Positions 40,787 to 49,114 of a stretch of 64,000 bases of DNA are shown piece after piece. The notes beneath the pieces were generated by a model. That model was not told the DNA's origin. It worked only from the letters and a program-made list of their open reading frames with translations, and made no database searches. Location: the NCBI GenBank assembly GCA_947166305.1, contig CAMVDV010000011.1:17872-81871 (forward strand), in the 5' to 3' direction. Each line of letters begins with the position of its first letter. Position 1 is the first letter of the stretch. Position numbers and translations under genes: made by a program. The DNA is from an uncultured Prevotellaceae bacterium. Its GTDB lineage: Bacteria > Bacteroidota > Bacteroidia > Bacteroidales > Bacteroidaceae.

Positions 40787-42496
40787 CAAGCCGCCGAGCT
40801 GAGCTTCAAAGTGAAGCATCGGTACTTGAACCTGCCTGTTTCGCAAAGCGAGGAACGCAGGAGGATGACTTTCCGAGCGAAGGGCGTGGACGAACTCAGC
40901 GTCGTGGTGCGCCTTTCTGCCAGTCCCGAATACTGGGTCTTCAAGGACTTGTCGGCCTACAAGGGCAAGACGTTGACCATCTCCTACGATGGCCCCGAGG
41001 AAGTTCTCTCGAAGATATACCAGGCGGACAGCATCCAAGATGCCGACGTGCTGTACCGCGAGAGGAACCGTCCGCAGTTCCATTTCTCTACGCGGCGCGG
41101 CTGGATCAACGACCCTAACGGCCTCATCTGGCACAACGGCCTGTATCATCTCTATTATCAGCACAACCCTTTTGAGCGCGAATGGGAGAATATGACGTGG
41201 GGACACGCGTCGAGTCCCGACCTTCTGCACTGGACGGAACATGCTCCGGTGCTTCATCCCGACTCTCTTGGCACTATGTTCAGCGGCTCGGCCGTCTTGG
41301 ATAAGGCCAACACCTCGGGCTTCGGCTCGAAGAAGAACCCGCCGATTGTCTATGCCTACACCGTCGACCGGAGCGACCGCGAAGCCCAATGCATCGCTTA
41401 CAGCCTTGACGGAGGCATGACGCTCCACAAGTATGAGGGCAATCCCGTGATAGATTCCCACGAAAAGTGGCAGTCGCACGACACGAGAGACCCAAGGATT
41501 TTCTGGTGGACTCCCTCTAACTCCCCCTTGCAGGGGGAAGGTAAATACTCCTCTCCCTACAAGGGAGAGGTTGGGAGAGGGTCTGGCCATTGGGTTCTCG
41601 TGCTGTATGAACGCGACGGACACAGCATCTATACGTCCGACAACCTGCGCGACTGGACCTATCAGAGCCATGTCTGCGGCTTCTTTGAATGCCCCGATTT
41701 GTTTCCCTTGGCAGTGGATGACGACCCACAGAACGTGCGATGGGTGATGTTGGGGGCAAGCAATACTTATATGATTGGACGCTTCGACGGCAAAACCTTC
41801 ACGCCGGAAAGCGGAAAGCACCGCTTCACGACGGGCAGCATCTACGCCGCCCAGACATTCAACAACGTGCCGGACGGACGAAGAATACAGATAGGTTGGG
41901 CCAACTTGGGGCACCGTGGGATGCCTTTCTGCGGACAGATGTTGCTGCCGACGGAGCTGAAGTTGCGCACCACAAAGGACGGCGTCCGCCTCCTGAGCAC
42001 GCCTGTCCGGGAGGTTTCGAGCTTGCTGAAACCGATTTGTGCCAACGAAAACGCCATGAACGGACAGGAGGTGAATGCCTTCCTCCACGAAAAGATGCTC
42101 GCCCTAAAGGGGGATGGGGGGTCATGGTCTATGCACCTACGGGCGACACTCCACTTGACGTATGCCACAAGTGCAGGCCTGAAGCTCGACGGACAAACGC
42201 TCGTCGACTACGACCTCAACAGGAATACCTTGAACGGGCAGCCTTATTCTCCCCAAGACCCCACGAGCCTCTCGCTCTCGATGGACATCTATATCGACCG
42301 AACCTCGGTGGAAGTCTTCATCGACGGCGGGCTCTACAGCTACTCGATGGAGCGGAGACGAGCCATCGGAGCGCGTGGTGGCGGCGCAAACAGCGGTTTT
42401 GAATTCTGGGGACAGGACATCAAAGTGAGCGACATCCAACTCGACAGCGTGGACAGCTGCTGGGGGGAAGACCCTCTCCCGACCTCTCCCTTGTAG
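40706..42496 (+). CDS. GH32 fructan hydrolase (levanase/inulinase type) with repeat inserts
   Basis: This secreted 596-aa enzyme has a signal peptide (MRRVLSFLIFFLPVVQWSMF). The nucleophile is in RRGWINDPNGLIW, the RDP motif is in DTRDPRIFWW, and the acid/base residue is in GFFECPDLFPL. The usual C-terminal beta-sandwich follows (IYIDRTSVEVFIDGGLYSYS). Repeat-derived parts are the signal peptide end, residues about 269-293 (SNSPLQGEGKYSSPYKGEVG), KGDGGS in the beta-sandwich and the last residues. All keep the frame and avoid catalytic motifs. It probably cleaves beta-2,6 or beta-2,1 fructans; the preference is undecided. Confidence 0.9.
   Translation: MRRVLSFLIFFLPVVQWSMFNGQCPMMQAAELSFKVKHRYLNLPVSQSEERRRMTFRAKGVDELSVVVRLSASPEYWVFKDLSAYKGKTLTISYDGPEEVLSKIYQADSIQDADVLYRERNRPQFHFSTRRGWINDPNGLIWHNGLYHLYYQHNPFEREWENMTWGHASSPDLLHWTEHAPVLHPDSLGTMFSGSAVLDKANTSGFGSKKNPPIVYAYTVDRSDREAQCIAYSLDGGMTLHKYEGNPVIDSHEKWQSHDTRDPRIFWWTPSNSPLQGEGKYSSPYKGEVGRGSGHWVLVLYERDGHSIYTSDNLRDWTYQSHVCGFFECPDLFPLAVDDDPQNVRWVMLGASNTYMIGRFDGKTFTPESGKHRFTTGSIYAAQTFNNVPDGRRIQIGWANLGHRGMPFCGQMLLPTELKLRTTKDGVRLLSTPVREVSSLLKPICANENAMNGQEVNAFLHEKMLALKGDGGSWSMHLRATLHLTYATSAGLKLDGQTLVDYDLNRNTLNGQPYSPQDPTSLSLSMDIYIDRTSVEVFIDGGLYSYSMERRRAIGARGGGANSGFEFWGQDIKVSDIQLDSVDSCWGEDPLPTSPL
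41509..41585. repeat. Palindromic insert in the GH32 gene
   Basis: The left arm (ccctctaactcccccttgca) and right arm (aagggagaggttgggaga) are imperfect inverted copies with inner palindromes ctcccccttgcagggggaag and ctctccctacaagggagag. It lies between the RDP motif and the next conserved beta-strand. Confidence 0.8.
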
Positions 42497-42571
42497 GGAG
42501 AGGAGCAGATAGTTTTATTTCGTCGAAAAGGAAACTTATCCTCCCCCTACAAGGGGGAGTAAGAGGGGGGC
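42468..42571. repeat. Palindromic element forming the 3' end of the GH32 gene
   Basis: This element is related to the one at 41509. The left arm carries ctctcccttgtagggagagg and the right arm ctccccctacaagggggag. The TAG inside the left arm is the GH32 stop codon. Confidence 0.8.
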
Positions 42572-42603
42572 TTCTTCACTTTTCACTTTTTTATTTCTAT
42601 TTT

Positions 42604-43209
42604 TCACCTGCGGCCCAGTCTGACGACCTGGCCGGCAGTGGATGTGCTGTCGGAGGGTGTGCCTGTGTCGGTGCGGCTGAGCGGGGCGCGGTAGGGATAG
42701 CCGTAGGTCCAGTCGTCACGATAATCGTAGCCATAGGTGTTGGAGTATGGCCTCCAGTCGTAGAAGTCGACCATTTTGTACAGACGGAACGCGGTGCCCG
42801 TGTTGGAAAACACGCCGCTGAAGTAGTCATTCGTCATCCGATAGTCAGTGATGCGTGTGTCGAGCTGGTGGTCGTAGTCGTAGGTGAGATAGACAACGCC
42901 GTTGATGATTTCCCAACTGAAGCTGTAGTATTGGTATTCGTAAGGGCCGTCGAGGTAGTAGTCCACCTGCGTTCCCCGTCCGCGGCGTGCGTAGTTGTAG
43001 GCCGGGGTGAAGGTGATGCGGGTGTCATAGGAGTCGAATGTCCACTGCCTTCCGCGGTTGTCAATGTAGTCGTAGAACATTCCGAAGTCGCCTCGCCACT
43101 GTCCCGAGAGTGCTATCGACTGCTCGGTGTCCCTGTCCATGCACGCGCTGAGGAGCGTCACCAACGTGATGAGCATGAGGGAGAGAATGGGGTAGAGTGT
43201 ACGTTTCAT
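42604..43209 (-). CDS. Tyr/Asp-rich lipoprotein of unknown function
   Basis: The 201-aa product has a lipoprotein signal peptide with lipobox LLSAC at about residue 23. The mature part contains LSGQWRGDFGMFYDYID, FTPAYNYARRGRGTQVDYYLD, VYLTYDYDHQLDTRITDY and a Tyr-rich tail. The pattern of short beta-strands suggests a lipocalin-like or repeat beta fold. It is not recognised as a named family. Confidence 0.65.
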   Translation of the reverse strand: MKRTLYPILSLMLITLVTLLSACMDRDTEQSIALSGQWRGDFGMFYDYIDNRGRQWTFDSYDTRITFTPAYNYARRGRGTQVDYYLDGPYEYQYYSFSWEIINGVVYLTYDYDHQLDTRITDYRMTNDYFSGVFSNTGTAFRLYKMVDFYDWRPYSNTYGYDYRDDWTYGYPYRAPLSRTDTGTPSDSTSTAGQVVRLGRR

Positions 43210-43535
43210 AGCCTTGTGTGTTGAATCCTTGTTTTTAATCCTGATGTCTTAAACTTGCTGCAAAGGTACGGAAAAGTCTGCGATGGCGGAAGGGGAAAAG
43301 GGAATTTCCGAGAGGGAAATCCCTAATTGCTCTCTGAGGCACGGGTTCCGGGCGGATGCGCCGTGCCGAGATGTCGTGTCCCCTGCTCCCTATTTTTCCT
43401 TTCCCTGCTCCCCATTTTTCATTTTTTCATTCCTTCATTTTTTCATTCCTCTATATATAATATATGGTACGCGCGCGAGGGGAGGGCGAGGTGCGGTCCG
43501 TGCGAGGATGTAGGCCGTAGGGTCTGCAGGGTGGC
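43210..43535. other. Gene-free gap with T-rich octamer repeats
   Basis: A minus-strand -7 box (TACCTTTG, 43269-43262) serves the lipoprotein gene. A repeat of tttttcat/tccttcat octamers lies at about 43418-43450. No gene is visible. Confidence 0.6.
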
Positions 43536-44168
43536 CTACTGCTTTGCCAGCCGGTAGCGTGTCTGTGCGCCTTTGCCTTCGCGCACGATGCGTCCTTGCT
43601 GTGTGAGGCGCCAGAGGAGGCTCGACACGCGTCCGCGTGTGAGAGCCTGCCCGAAGGCGGCGGCAACGTCCTTGTGCGACACCACGTCCTTGCTGGCAAA
43701 CAGCTCGGCGAGGCGTGCCTCTACGTCGGTCTCCTCAGTCTCTATCGTCTGTCTGTAGGGCACCTGGTCCACCTCCAGGCTGCGTGCCTTGCGGAGCAAC
43801 TCGCGGTCGGGCTGGAAGCGGATGCCGTCCACGCGGACGTCCTTCCCGTGGTATTGTCCGTCGCGCACCTCGATGTTTCCCTTCAGGGCGAGTCGGAATG
43901 TGCCGATGCCGGGCAGGGTCACGGCGTTGCCCTTCTCCATTTCATGGAGCATGACGCGCTCCATCATGCTGAGTGCTGCCAGGAGTTCTCCTTCGGGGAG
44001 CACTGACGGGAGCCTCGAACTGCTCTTCTGGAACTTCACCGCGTCCACCGTCTGCGGGCATTGCAGCTGAGGGCGGAGTCCCGCCGGGCGTAGGGTCTGG
44101 TTGGTGTCTTGCTGAGTCTCTTCCGTGGGGAGCAACCCACGTCGTGCGATTGAAAAGTGTATTGCCAT
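43536..44168 (-). CDS. HU/IHF-like DNA-binding protein with C-terminal winged-helix segment
   Basis: The 210-aa product begins MAIHFSIARRGLLP and has a Bacteroidetes HU-like domain (residues about 30-125: LPEGELLAALSMMERVMLHEM, GNAVTLPGIGTFRLALKG). A C-terminal helix-turn-helix-like part follows (SHKDVAAAFGQALTRGRVSSLLWRLTQQGRIVREGKG). It could bind and bend DNA. It is the last host gene before the prophage. Confidence 0.78.
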   Translation of the reverse strand: MAIHFSIARRGLLPTEETQQDTNQTLRPAGLRPQLQCPQTVDAVKFQKSSSRLPSVLPEGELLAALSMMERVMLHEMEKGNAVTLPGIGTFRLALKGNIEVRDGQYHGKDVRVDGIRFQPDRELLRKARSLEVDQVPYRQTIETEETDVEARLAELFASKDVVSHKDVAAAFGQALTRGRVSSLLWRLTQQGRIVREGKGAQTRYRLAKQ

Positions 44169-44263
44169 AGTCTCAAAGTTTTTGTTGACACTGCAAAGTT
44201 AGCCATTTTGTGCGACATCTGCAAGGCTTTTTCCGAATTTCTGCTGCTGTGTCCATTGAATTG

Positions 44264-44335
44264 TCATGACCGTGCAATTGCAGGGTCATGATGTTGCAAT
44301 TGCACGGTCATGACCATGCAAAGGAAACCCTGCAG
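44264..44335. repeat. 22-bp-period array, family B, locus 3
   Basis: tcatgac-type cores start at 44264, 44286 and 44308 (22 bp apart), with caattgc palindromes and a following ccatgcaaagg. The family occurs elsewhere only in the host part, so it marks host DNA up to about 44345. Confidence 0.85.
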
Positions 44336-44344
44336 GGTTCTGCG

Positions 44345-44460
44345 GGCCGGCACGTGTATCGTGCGCAAAACGAAATGTGTATAATTACAAAAACGAAATG
44401 TGTTGGTTTGCGTGACAAGAGGGGTGACAGTTTTACAGTTTTTAACTACTGATTTTATTG
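44345..44460. other. Candidate left end of the Mu-like prophage
   Basis: Two copies of aaaacgaaatgtgt lie at 44367-44380 and 44390-44403, about 22 bp apart, just beyond the last host-type repeat and before the repressor gene. Transposable phages carry repeated transposase-binding sites at their ends, so these are candidate sites. The exact end and the target duplication cannot be fixed without the right end. The rest of the gap up to 44674 has no visible gene. Confidence 0.4.
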
Positions 44461-44674
44461 ACAATCGAACCCCTCAGAAAGCGAAACCGAGTGTTTCATA
44501 TCAGATTTAAGGGGCAAAAATACATGAGGTCAGACAAAGTAGGGCTAAAACTTCATGAATATCCCTATTAAAGGGGATTTGCGTAAAATGAGGTGAGGTC
44601 TTGAGATGCTTTTCGTTTGCTCCCGACTGGCAAACAAGCTATTGCTATTATGAGAAAACACAGCACAGAAGCAT

Positions 44675-45313
44675 TCAGAAGAAACGTGCTATGGAGCCCA
44701 GGACCTCAAAGACGCGGAGGATGCGCGCGATGGCGAACTCCTGCTCGTCGTAGTCCTGATTGATGGGGACAAAGCGAAGCACATCGGGTGTCGAGCCCCG
44801 GCGGAGAATTTTGATGGTGCGAATGGTGTCGAGCACTACGGCATAGATCTCCCCATACTGTATGTCGCTGATGCCGCACTCACGGAGAGCGATGATGTCT
44901 CCGGGATTGATTTTGGGTTCCATGGAATGTCCTGTGACGTTGCACCACAGTGAGGCTTTCTCAAATCCCGGGACGAGAACGTTGCAGGCAGGTACGGAGG
45001 TCTGGTTATTGAAGATTTCGTTGAAGCCTCCGATGAAGTCCACGTCGAAGTATGGTGAGCCTATGGCTGCTGCAAAGCTCACCTTGGCTTCGTCTGTTTT
45101 AAGCATTGGGCCATGACCTGTGAGCAACCATTCGGGAGACAAGCGGGGATAATTTTCAACTATTGCCTGAATCCACTTCGCCTGGATGTCTGTTCCATTA
45201 GCAATAGCGCGTGATAAAACGCCCTTGCTGGCACCTATCTTTTTCTCAAGAGCACCTATTGTGATACCCTCCTTTTCAGCTAAAACACTTATGTTTTTTA
45301 TAATTTTTGCCAT
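44675..45313 (-). CDS. Phage repressor, helix-turn-helix plus S24 (LexA-like) peptidase
   Basis: This 212-aa protein has an N-terminal helix-turn-helix (residues about 8-45, ITIGALEKKIGASKGVLSRA) and a C-terminal peptidase domain with Ser130 in TGHSMEPKINPGD and Lys168 in IRTIKIL, the self-cleavage dyad. It probably holds lysogeny and is inactivated on DNA damage through RecA. It is transcribed leftwards from a promoter overlapping the early rightward one. Three operator-like boxes lie nearby, one of them in this gene. Confidence 0.9.
   Translation of the reverse strand: MAKIIKNISVLAEKEGITIGALEKKIGASKGVLSRAIANGTDIQAKWIQAIVENYPRLSPEWLLTGHGPMLKTDEAKVSFAAAIGSPYFDVDFIGGFNEIFNNQTSVPACNVLVPGFEKASLWCNVTGHSMEPKINPGDIIALRECGISDIQYGEIYAVVLDTIRTIKILRRGSTPDVLRFVPINQDYDEQEFAIARILRVFEVLGSIARFF
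45146..45160 (-). promoter_or_regulatory. Operator-like box O3 inside the repressor gene
   Basis: The reverse complement reads gttgaaaattatccc, identical to box O1 at 45348. Confidence 0.6.
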
Positions 45314-45317
45314 ATCG

Positions 45318-45406
45318 GTTGAAAATTCTCCCCTGAAATTTTTGTAAGTTGAAAATTATCCCTATCTTTGCAGGCGAATTCATTATGTGAACGCGGTACA
45401 AAGGTA
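45318..45406. promoter_or_regulatory. Lysis-lysogeny control region: boxes O1, O2 and facing promoters
   Basis: O2 gttgaaaattctccc is at 45318-45332 and O1 gttgaaaattatccc at 45348-45362. The rightward -7 box TATCTTTG (45363-45370) abuts O1. The leftward -7 box TACCTTTG is at 45406-45399, so the two transcripts cross over a short stretch. A repressor on O1/O2 would block the early genes. Confidence 0.7.
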
Positions 45407-45448
45407 CGGAAAATTATTGAAACAAACAACAAATATATATATAATGTT

Positions 45449-45622
45449 ATGAACAAACGCATCGTTCTCAATCATGGCGACACCGCTAAAGTCGCCGCCA
45501 GACTCAAATGCACGCGCGAGATGGTCTCCAAGGCACTCCACTACAAGAAGGACACAGCTCTCGCACGCAAGATTCGCTTCGTCGCCACACGACACTTCGG
45601 CGGCGTCGAAGTAGAACTCTGA
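45449..45622 (+). CDS. Small Cro/Ner-like DNA-binding protein
   Basis: This 57-aa protein starts MNKRIVLNHGDTAKVAARL and contains a helix-turn-helix-like stretch (VAARLKCTREMVSKALHYK). It is the first rightward gene after the control region, the position of Ner or Cro in transposable phages. It could repress the lysogenic promoter. Confidence 0.65.
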   Translation: MNKRIVLNHGDTAKVAARLKCTREMVSKALHYKKDTALARKIRFVATRHFGGVEVEL

Positions 45623-45663
45623 CCCTCAACTCCATTCATCAACCAACCAACACTCTTACAGCT

Positions 45664-45843
45664 ATGAAGAAAAACATCATCCCAGCACTCCGCACCGCAG
45701 CGTTCTGCGCGCTCGGCACCGCAGCATTCATCCTCCTCATCGCCGAAGCCGACACCCCGTGGCACACGCTCTGCGCCAAGCTCGCCGCACTGGCATCCGT
45801 CATCGCTGCATACGCCATCAGGCCCAGGAACCTCGGAGACTAA
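45664..45843 (+). CDS. Small membrane protein
   Basis: The 59-aa product starts MKKNIIPALRTAAFCALG and has two hydrophobic segments (residues 10-27 and 38-51). It lies between the Cro/Ner-like gene and the transposase gene. The function is unknown. Confidence 0.6.
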   Translation: MKKNIIPALRTAAFCALGTAAFILLIAEADTPWHTLCAKLAALASVIAAYAIRPRNLGD

Positions 45844-45874
45844 CACACCCGCCCCCACCAACACATCTCAGTGC

Positions 45875-47941
45875 ATGGAATTCTACAAACACACAGCCTG
45901 CGTCACCTTCGACGAACTCACCGCAGGACCCCAGCCCATCATCCGCCCCGACACGCTACGGCAGAACCTCCGCCGCGGCAACATCCAGTGCGCCAGGCAA
46001 GGGGGAGGAGAGGGACACTATGCCCTCTACGTCTTCCATTCACTCCCCGCAAAGTACCGCACAGCATTCGTCCAGCGCTACGGAAACCCCGAAGAACTCC
46101 TGCGCGAACGGCTCACCGACGACTCGCTCCTCCAGGAGGACACCGAGGCACGCGCCTTCTACGAGGACTTCAAATACTGTTTGAACGGCGTTCAGACGCA
46201 CCTCAGCCAGCAGCTCATCGACGAGTACACACGCAACGCCGCCGTCATAAGGCTACTCCTTCGACGGCAGGCCACACTCCTCGCCACCTCCAACGCACTC
46301 GGAAACGGACGTCGCTCCGACCTCTGGGACATCCTGCTCGCACTCTCCGAGAAACTCCGCCTCCACACACCGCACACCCTGCCACACAACCTCGCACGCC
46401 TACGCGAGAAGCTCTCACAGTTCCGCACACAGGGTTACGCCTCGCTCATCAGCGGAAAGCTCGGCAATGCCAACACGCTCAAGATCACACCCGAGGCCGG
46501 AGAACGCCTCATAGCACTCAAGCGCAGCCGCACTCCCGTACTCACCGACGCACAGATCTTCCAGCAGTTCAACCTGGAGGCCGACCAGCGCGGATGGAAA
46601 CCGCTCCGAAGCATACGCTCGCTCAAGCAGTGGCTCGACTCACCGGCCGTCATACAGCTCTGGAACGACGCCGTCTACGGCGAACTCGCCACACACCAGC
46701 ACTTCGACCGACGCCACCGCACCGAGCTGCCCACACTCCGCGACGCTCTCTGGTACGGCGATGGCACAAAGCTCAACCTCTACTACCGCGACGACGAAGG
46801 CAAGGTCCGCACCACGTCCGTCTACGAGGTCATCGACGCTGCCACAGAAACCTTCATCGGCTTCCACATCGCCGACACCGAGGACTACGAGGCACAGTAC
46901 CACGCCTTCCGCATGGCCATACAGGTCAGCGGACACAAACCCTACGAAATCGTCGTCGACAATCAGGGAGGACACCGCAAACTCCAGAGCCAGCATTTCT
47001 TCGACCGCATCTGCCGCGTACACCGCACCACAGCACCCTACAACGGCGCATCCAAGACCATCGAGTCCGTCTTCGGACGCTTCCAGCAGCAGGTGCTCCA
47101 CCAGGACTGGCGCTTCACCGGACAGAACGTCACGGCCAAAAAGCTCTCCAGCCGACCCAACACGGAGTTCATCGAAGCAAACAAGGACAAACTCTACACG
47201 CTGCCACAGCTGAAGGAAGCCTACCTGAAGGCACGCACCCGATGGAACGAGATGCAGCACCCCGCCACCGGCGAGCAGCGCATCAAGATGTACCTCAGCT
47301 CACAGAACCCCGAGACGCCCGCCGTCACTCCCGCCGACATGGTGGAGATGTTCTGGGTCACCGCCGAACGCATGAGCACCTTCACATCCTCCGGCATCGA
47401 AATCACCGTCAAGGGCAGGAAGCGCGCCTACGAGGTCATGGCCTCGCCTGGAGTGCCCGACTTCGAGTGGCGACGCACACACACCTACCAGAAGTTCGTC
47501 GTCAAGTACGACCCCTACGACTTCTCATCCATCCGCCTCTACTCCCGCGACAAGGCAGGGCAGCTGCGCTTCGAGCGAGTCGCCGAGCCCTACATCGTCG
47601 TCCATCGCGCACTCCAGGACCAGGCCGAGGGAGAGGCAGCATTCATCCGGCAGCAGCAGGAGCAGGCCAGGCAGAGCCGCATAGACCGGCAGGCCCAGGC
47701 CCGCGCCATCGAACTCAGCCAGGGCGTCGCACCCGAGCAGAACGGACTCCGCACACCAGCCCTCAAGGCCGCAGGAGCCGACACCGACCGCCAGATCCTC
47801 CGACGCCTCCAGAAGTACAGCCTGCCGCCCGAGGAACTCTCACCAGGCCCGCGCACCAAGCAGCTCTCTCTCACCGACTGGACAGAACTCAACCCCCAAC
47901 CCGCCGACATCGACCTCCGCCGCGTCGCCGAAAAACTATGA
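45875..47941 (+). CDS. Mu-type DDE transposase (TnpA/MuA)
   Basis: This 688-aa enzyme integrates and replicates the phage by transposition. The N-terminal third holds DNA-binding helices. The RNase H-like core carries Asp296 in YGDGTK, Asp362 in VVDNQGG and Glu397 in KTIESVFGRF, and the last two are 35 residues apart. The C-terminal part is basic and would contact MuB. The start MEFYKHTACVTFDEL follows the small membrane gene by 31 bp. A parallel +2 frame is also open but is a shadow. Confidence 0.93.
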   Translation: MEFYKHTACVTFDELTAGPQPIIRPDTLRQNLRRGNIQCARQGGGEGHYALYVFHSLPAKYRTAFVQRYGNPEELLRERLTDDSLLQEDTEARAFYEDFKYCLNGVQTHLSQQLIDEYTRNAAVIRLLLRRQATLLATSNALGNGRRSDLWDILLALSEKLRLHTPHTLPHNLARLREKLSQFRTQGYASLISGKLGNANTLKITPEAGERLIALKRSRTPVLTDAQIFQQFNLEADQRGWKPLRSIRSLKQWLDSPAVIQLWNDAVYGELATHQHFDRRHRTELPTLRDALWYGDGTKLNLYYRDDEGKVRTTSVYEVIDAATETFIGFHIADTEDYEAQYHAFRMAIQVSGHKPYEIVVDNQGGHRKLQSQHFFDRICRVHRTTAPYNGASKTIESVFGRFQQQVLHQDWRFTGQNVTAKKLSSRPNTEFIEANKDKLYTLPQLKEAYLKARTRWNEMQHPATGEQRIKMYLSSQNPETPAVTPADMVEMFWVTAERMSTFTSSGIEITVKGRKRAYEVMASPGVPDFEWRRTHTYQKFVVKYDPYDFSSIRLYSRDKAGQLRFERVAEPYIVVHRALQDQAEGEAAFIRQQQEQARQSRIDRQAQARAIELSQGVAPEQNGLRTPALKAAGADTDRQILRRLQKYSLPPEELSPGPRTKQLSLTDWTELNPQPADIDLRRVAEKL

Positions 47942-47970
47942 CACACAACCTCCCTTCCCCCCTTTCCCTG

Positions 47971-48120
47971 TCCCCGTGCATCCTGCCCGCATTCTTGCGG
48001 GCACCGCCCCGCCCCCGGCAGTCCCCGTCCCCGTGCATCCTGCCCGCATTCTTGCGGCCCCCGCCCCCGCCCGTCGCCCCGCCGTCCCCGTGCATCCTGC
48101 CCGCATTCTTGCGGGCACCG
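47971..48120 (+). repeat. Prophage hairpin repeats, three H1 copies
   Basis: Stems at 47984-48003, 48041-48060 and 48098-48117, each led by GTGCATCC. The arms are TGCCCGCA and TGCGGGCA around TTCT. The middle copy has a broken right arm (tgcggccc). All are on the plus strand. Confidence 0.9.
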
Positions 48121-48140
48121 CCCCGCCCCCACAGACTCCC

Positions 48141-48188
48141 ACCTTATAACCTTATAACCTTACAACCTTATAACCTCACAACCTTACA
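48141..48188. repeat. 8-bp-period leader before the MuB-like gene
   Basis: Six units of accttata/accttaca run up to the start codon with a strict 8-bp period (acc at 48141, 48149, 48157, 48165, 48173, 48181). Confidence 0.9.
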
Positions 48189-48191
48189 ATT

Positions 48192-49055
48192 ATGAACACC
48201 GAACACAAACAACTCATCGCCCGGCAGCTCCAGACCTACGTCAGCCGCTACCCATCCCAGAACAAGGCCGCACAGTCCCTCAAGGGCGTCTCCGCTGCCA
48301 CTGTCTCCACCATCCTCGCCGGCAACTTCCAGCTCATCTCCGACGACATGTTCCGGCGCATCGAGGCGCAGGTATCCTCGCCCACCGACAACCAGGGATG
48401 GCAGATCGTGCCCACCACACCCTTCCAGGAAATCACCTTCGCGCTCGACGACGCACAGCAGTTCCGCAGCGTCACATGGGTCGTCGCACAGGCTGGAGCA
48501 GGAAAAACCACCACCGCCCGACTCTATGCCTCCGAGCATCGCGAGGTCTTCTACATCCTCTGCTCCGAGGACATGCACCGAGCAGAGTTCATACGCGAGA
48601 TAGCACGCCTCGTCGGACTCCGAACCGACGGACTCACCCTACACGAGCTCTGGAAGGCCATCCTACACTCCCTCGTGCAGATGAAGGCACCCCTCATCAT
48701 CTTCGACGAGGCCGACAAACTCACCGAGGGCGTCTTCCACTACTTCATCTCCCTCTACAACAAGGTCGAGGACCACTGCGGCATCGTCTTCCTCTCCACC
48801 GACTACATCATCCACCGCATCAACCGCGGACTCCGATGCAAGAAACCCGGCTACCAGGAGTTCTACTCCCGCATCGGACGCAAATACTTCCAGCCCGAGG
48901 AGACATCCCCGGCCGACGTCCTCGCCATCTGCTCCGCCAACGGCATCTCCCTGTCCGCCGACATCGACCAGGTCATGCGCGACGCCGAAGCATCCGACTT
49001 CGACCTCCGACGAGTCCGAAAAGCCATCCACCGCATCCACCGCACCCGCACATAG
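48192..49055 (+). CDS. MuB-like AAA+ ATPase, transposition target selector
   Basis: This 287-aa protein starts with a small helix-turn-helix (NKAAQSLKGVSAATVSTIL). The Walker A is QAGAGKTT (about residue 105) and the Walker B is LIIFDEAD, with a sensor LSTDY. MuB-type ATPases coat target DNA and activate the transposase. It is directly behind the transposase gene, as in Mu. Confidence 0.92.
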   Translation: MNTEHKQLIARQLQTYVSRYPSQNKAAQSLKGVSAATVSTILAGNFQLISDDMFRRIEAQVSSPTDNQGWQIVPTTPFQEITFALDDAQQFRSVTWVVAQAGAGKTTTARLYASEHREVFYILCSEDMHRAEFIREIARLVGLRTDGLTLHELWKAILHSLVQMKAPLIIFDEADKLTEGVFHYFISLYNKVEDHCGIVFLSTDYIIHRINRGLRCKKPGYQEFYSRIGRKYFQPEETSPADVLAICSANGISLSADIDQVMRDAEASDFDLRRVRKAIHRIHRTRT

Positions 49056-49056
49056 T

Positions 49057-49112
49057 TCCCATCACTCCCATCATTCCCATAACTCCCATCACTCCCATCA
49101 TTCCCATTTTCC
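49057..49112. repeat. 9-bp-period leader before the second ATPase gene
   Basis: cccatcact/cccatcatt units repeat about every 9 bp between the MuB stop and the next ATG. The same repeat lies at 49745-49790 before the next gene and a variant at 62868-62936. Confidence 0.8.
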
Positions 49113-49114
49113 CT

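Noticed and set aside
47971..48120. Rho-independent terminators
   Set aside because: The hairpins are strong but have no T run after them, lie on one strand regardless of gene direction and occur several in a row.
45871..48195. 774-aa Arg/Pro/His-rich reading frame
   Set aside because: It overlaps the transposase gene in another frame; the composition is that of a shadow frame in C-rich DNA, and it has no recognisable motif.
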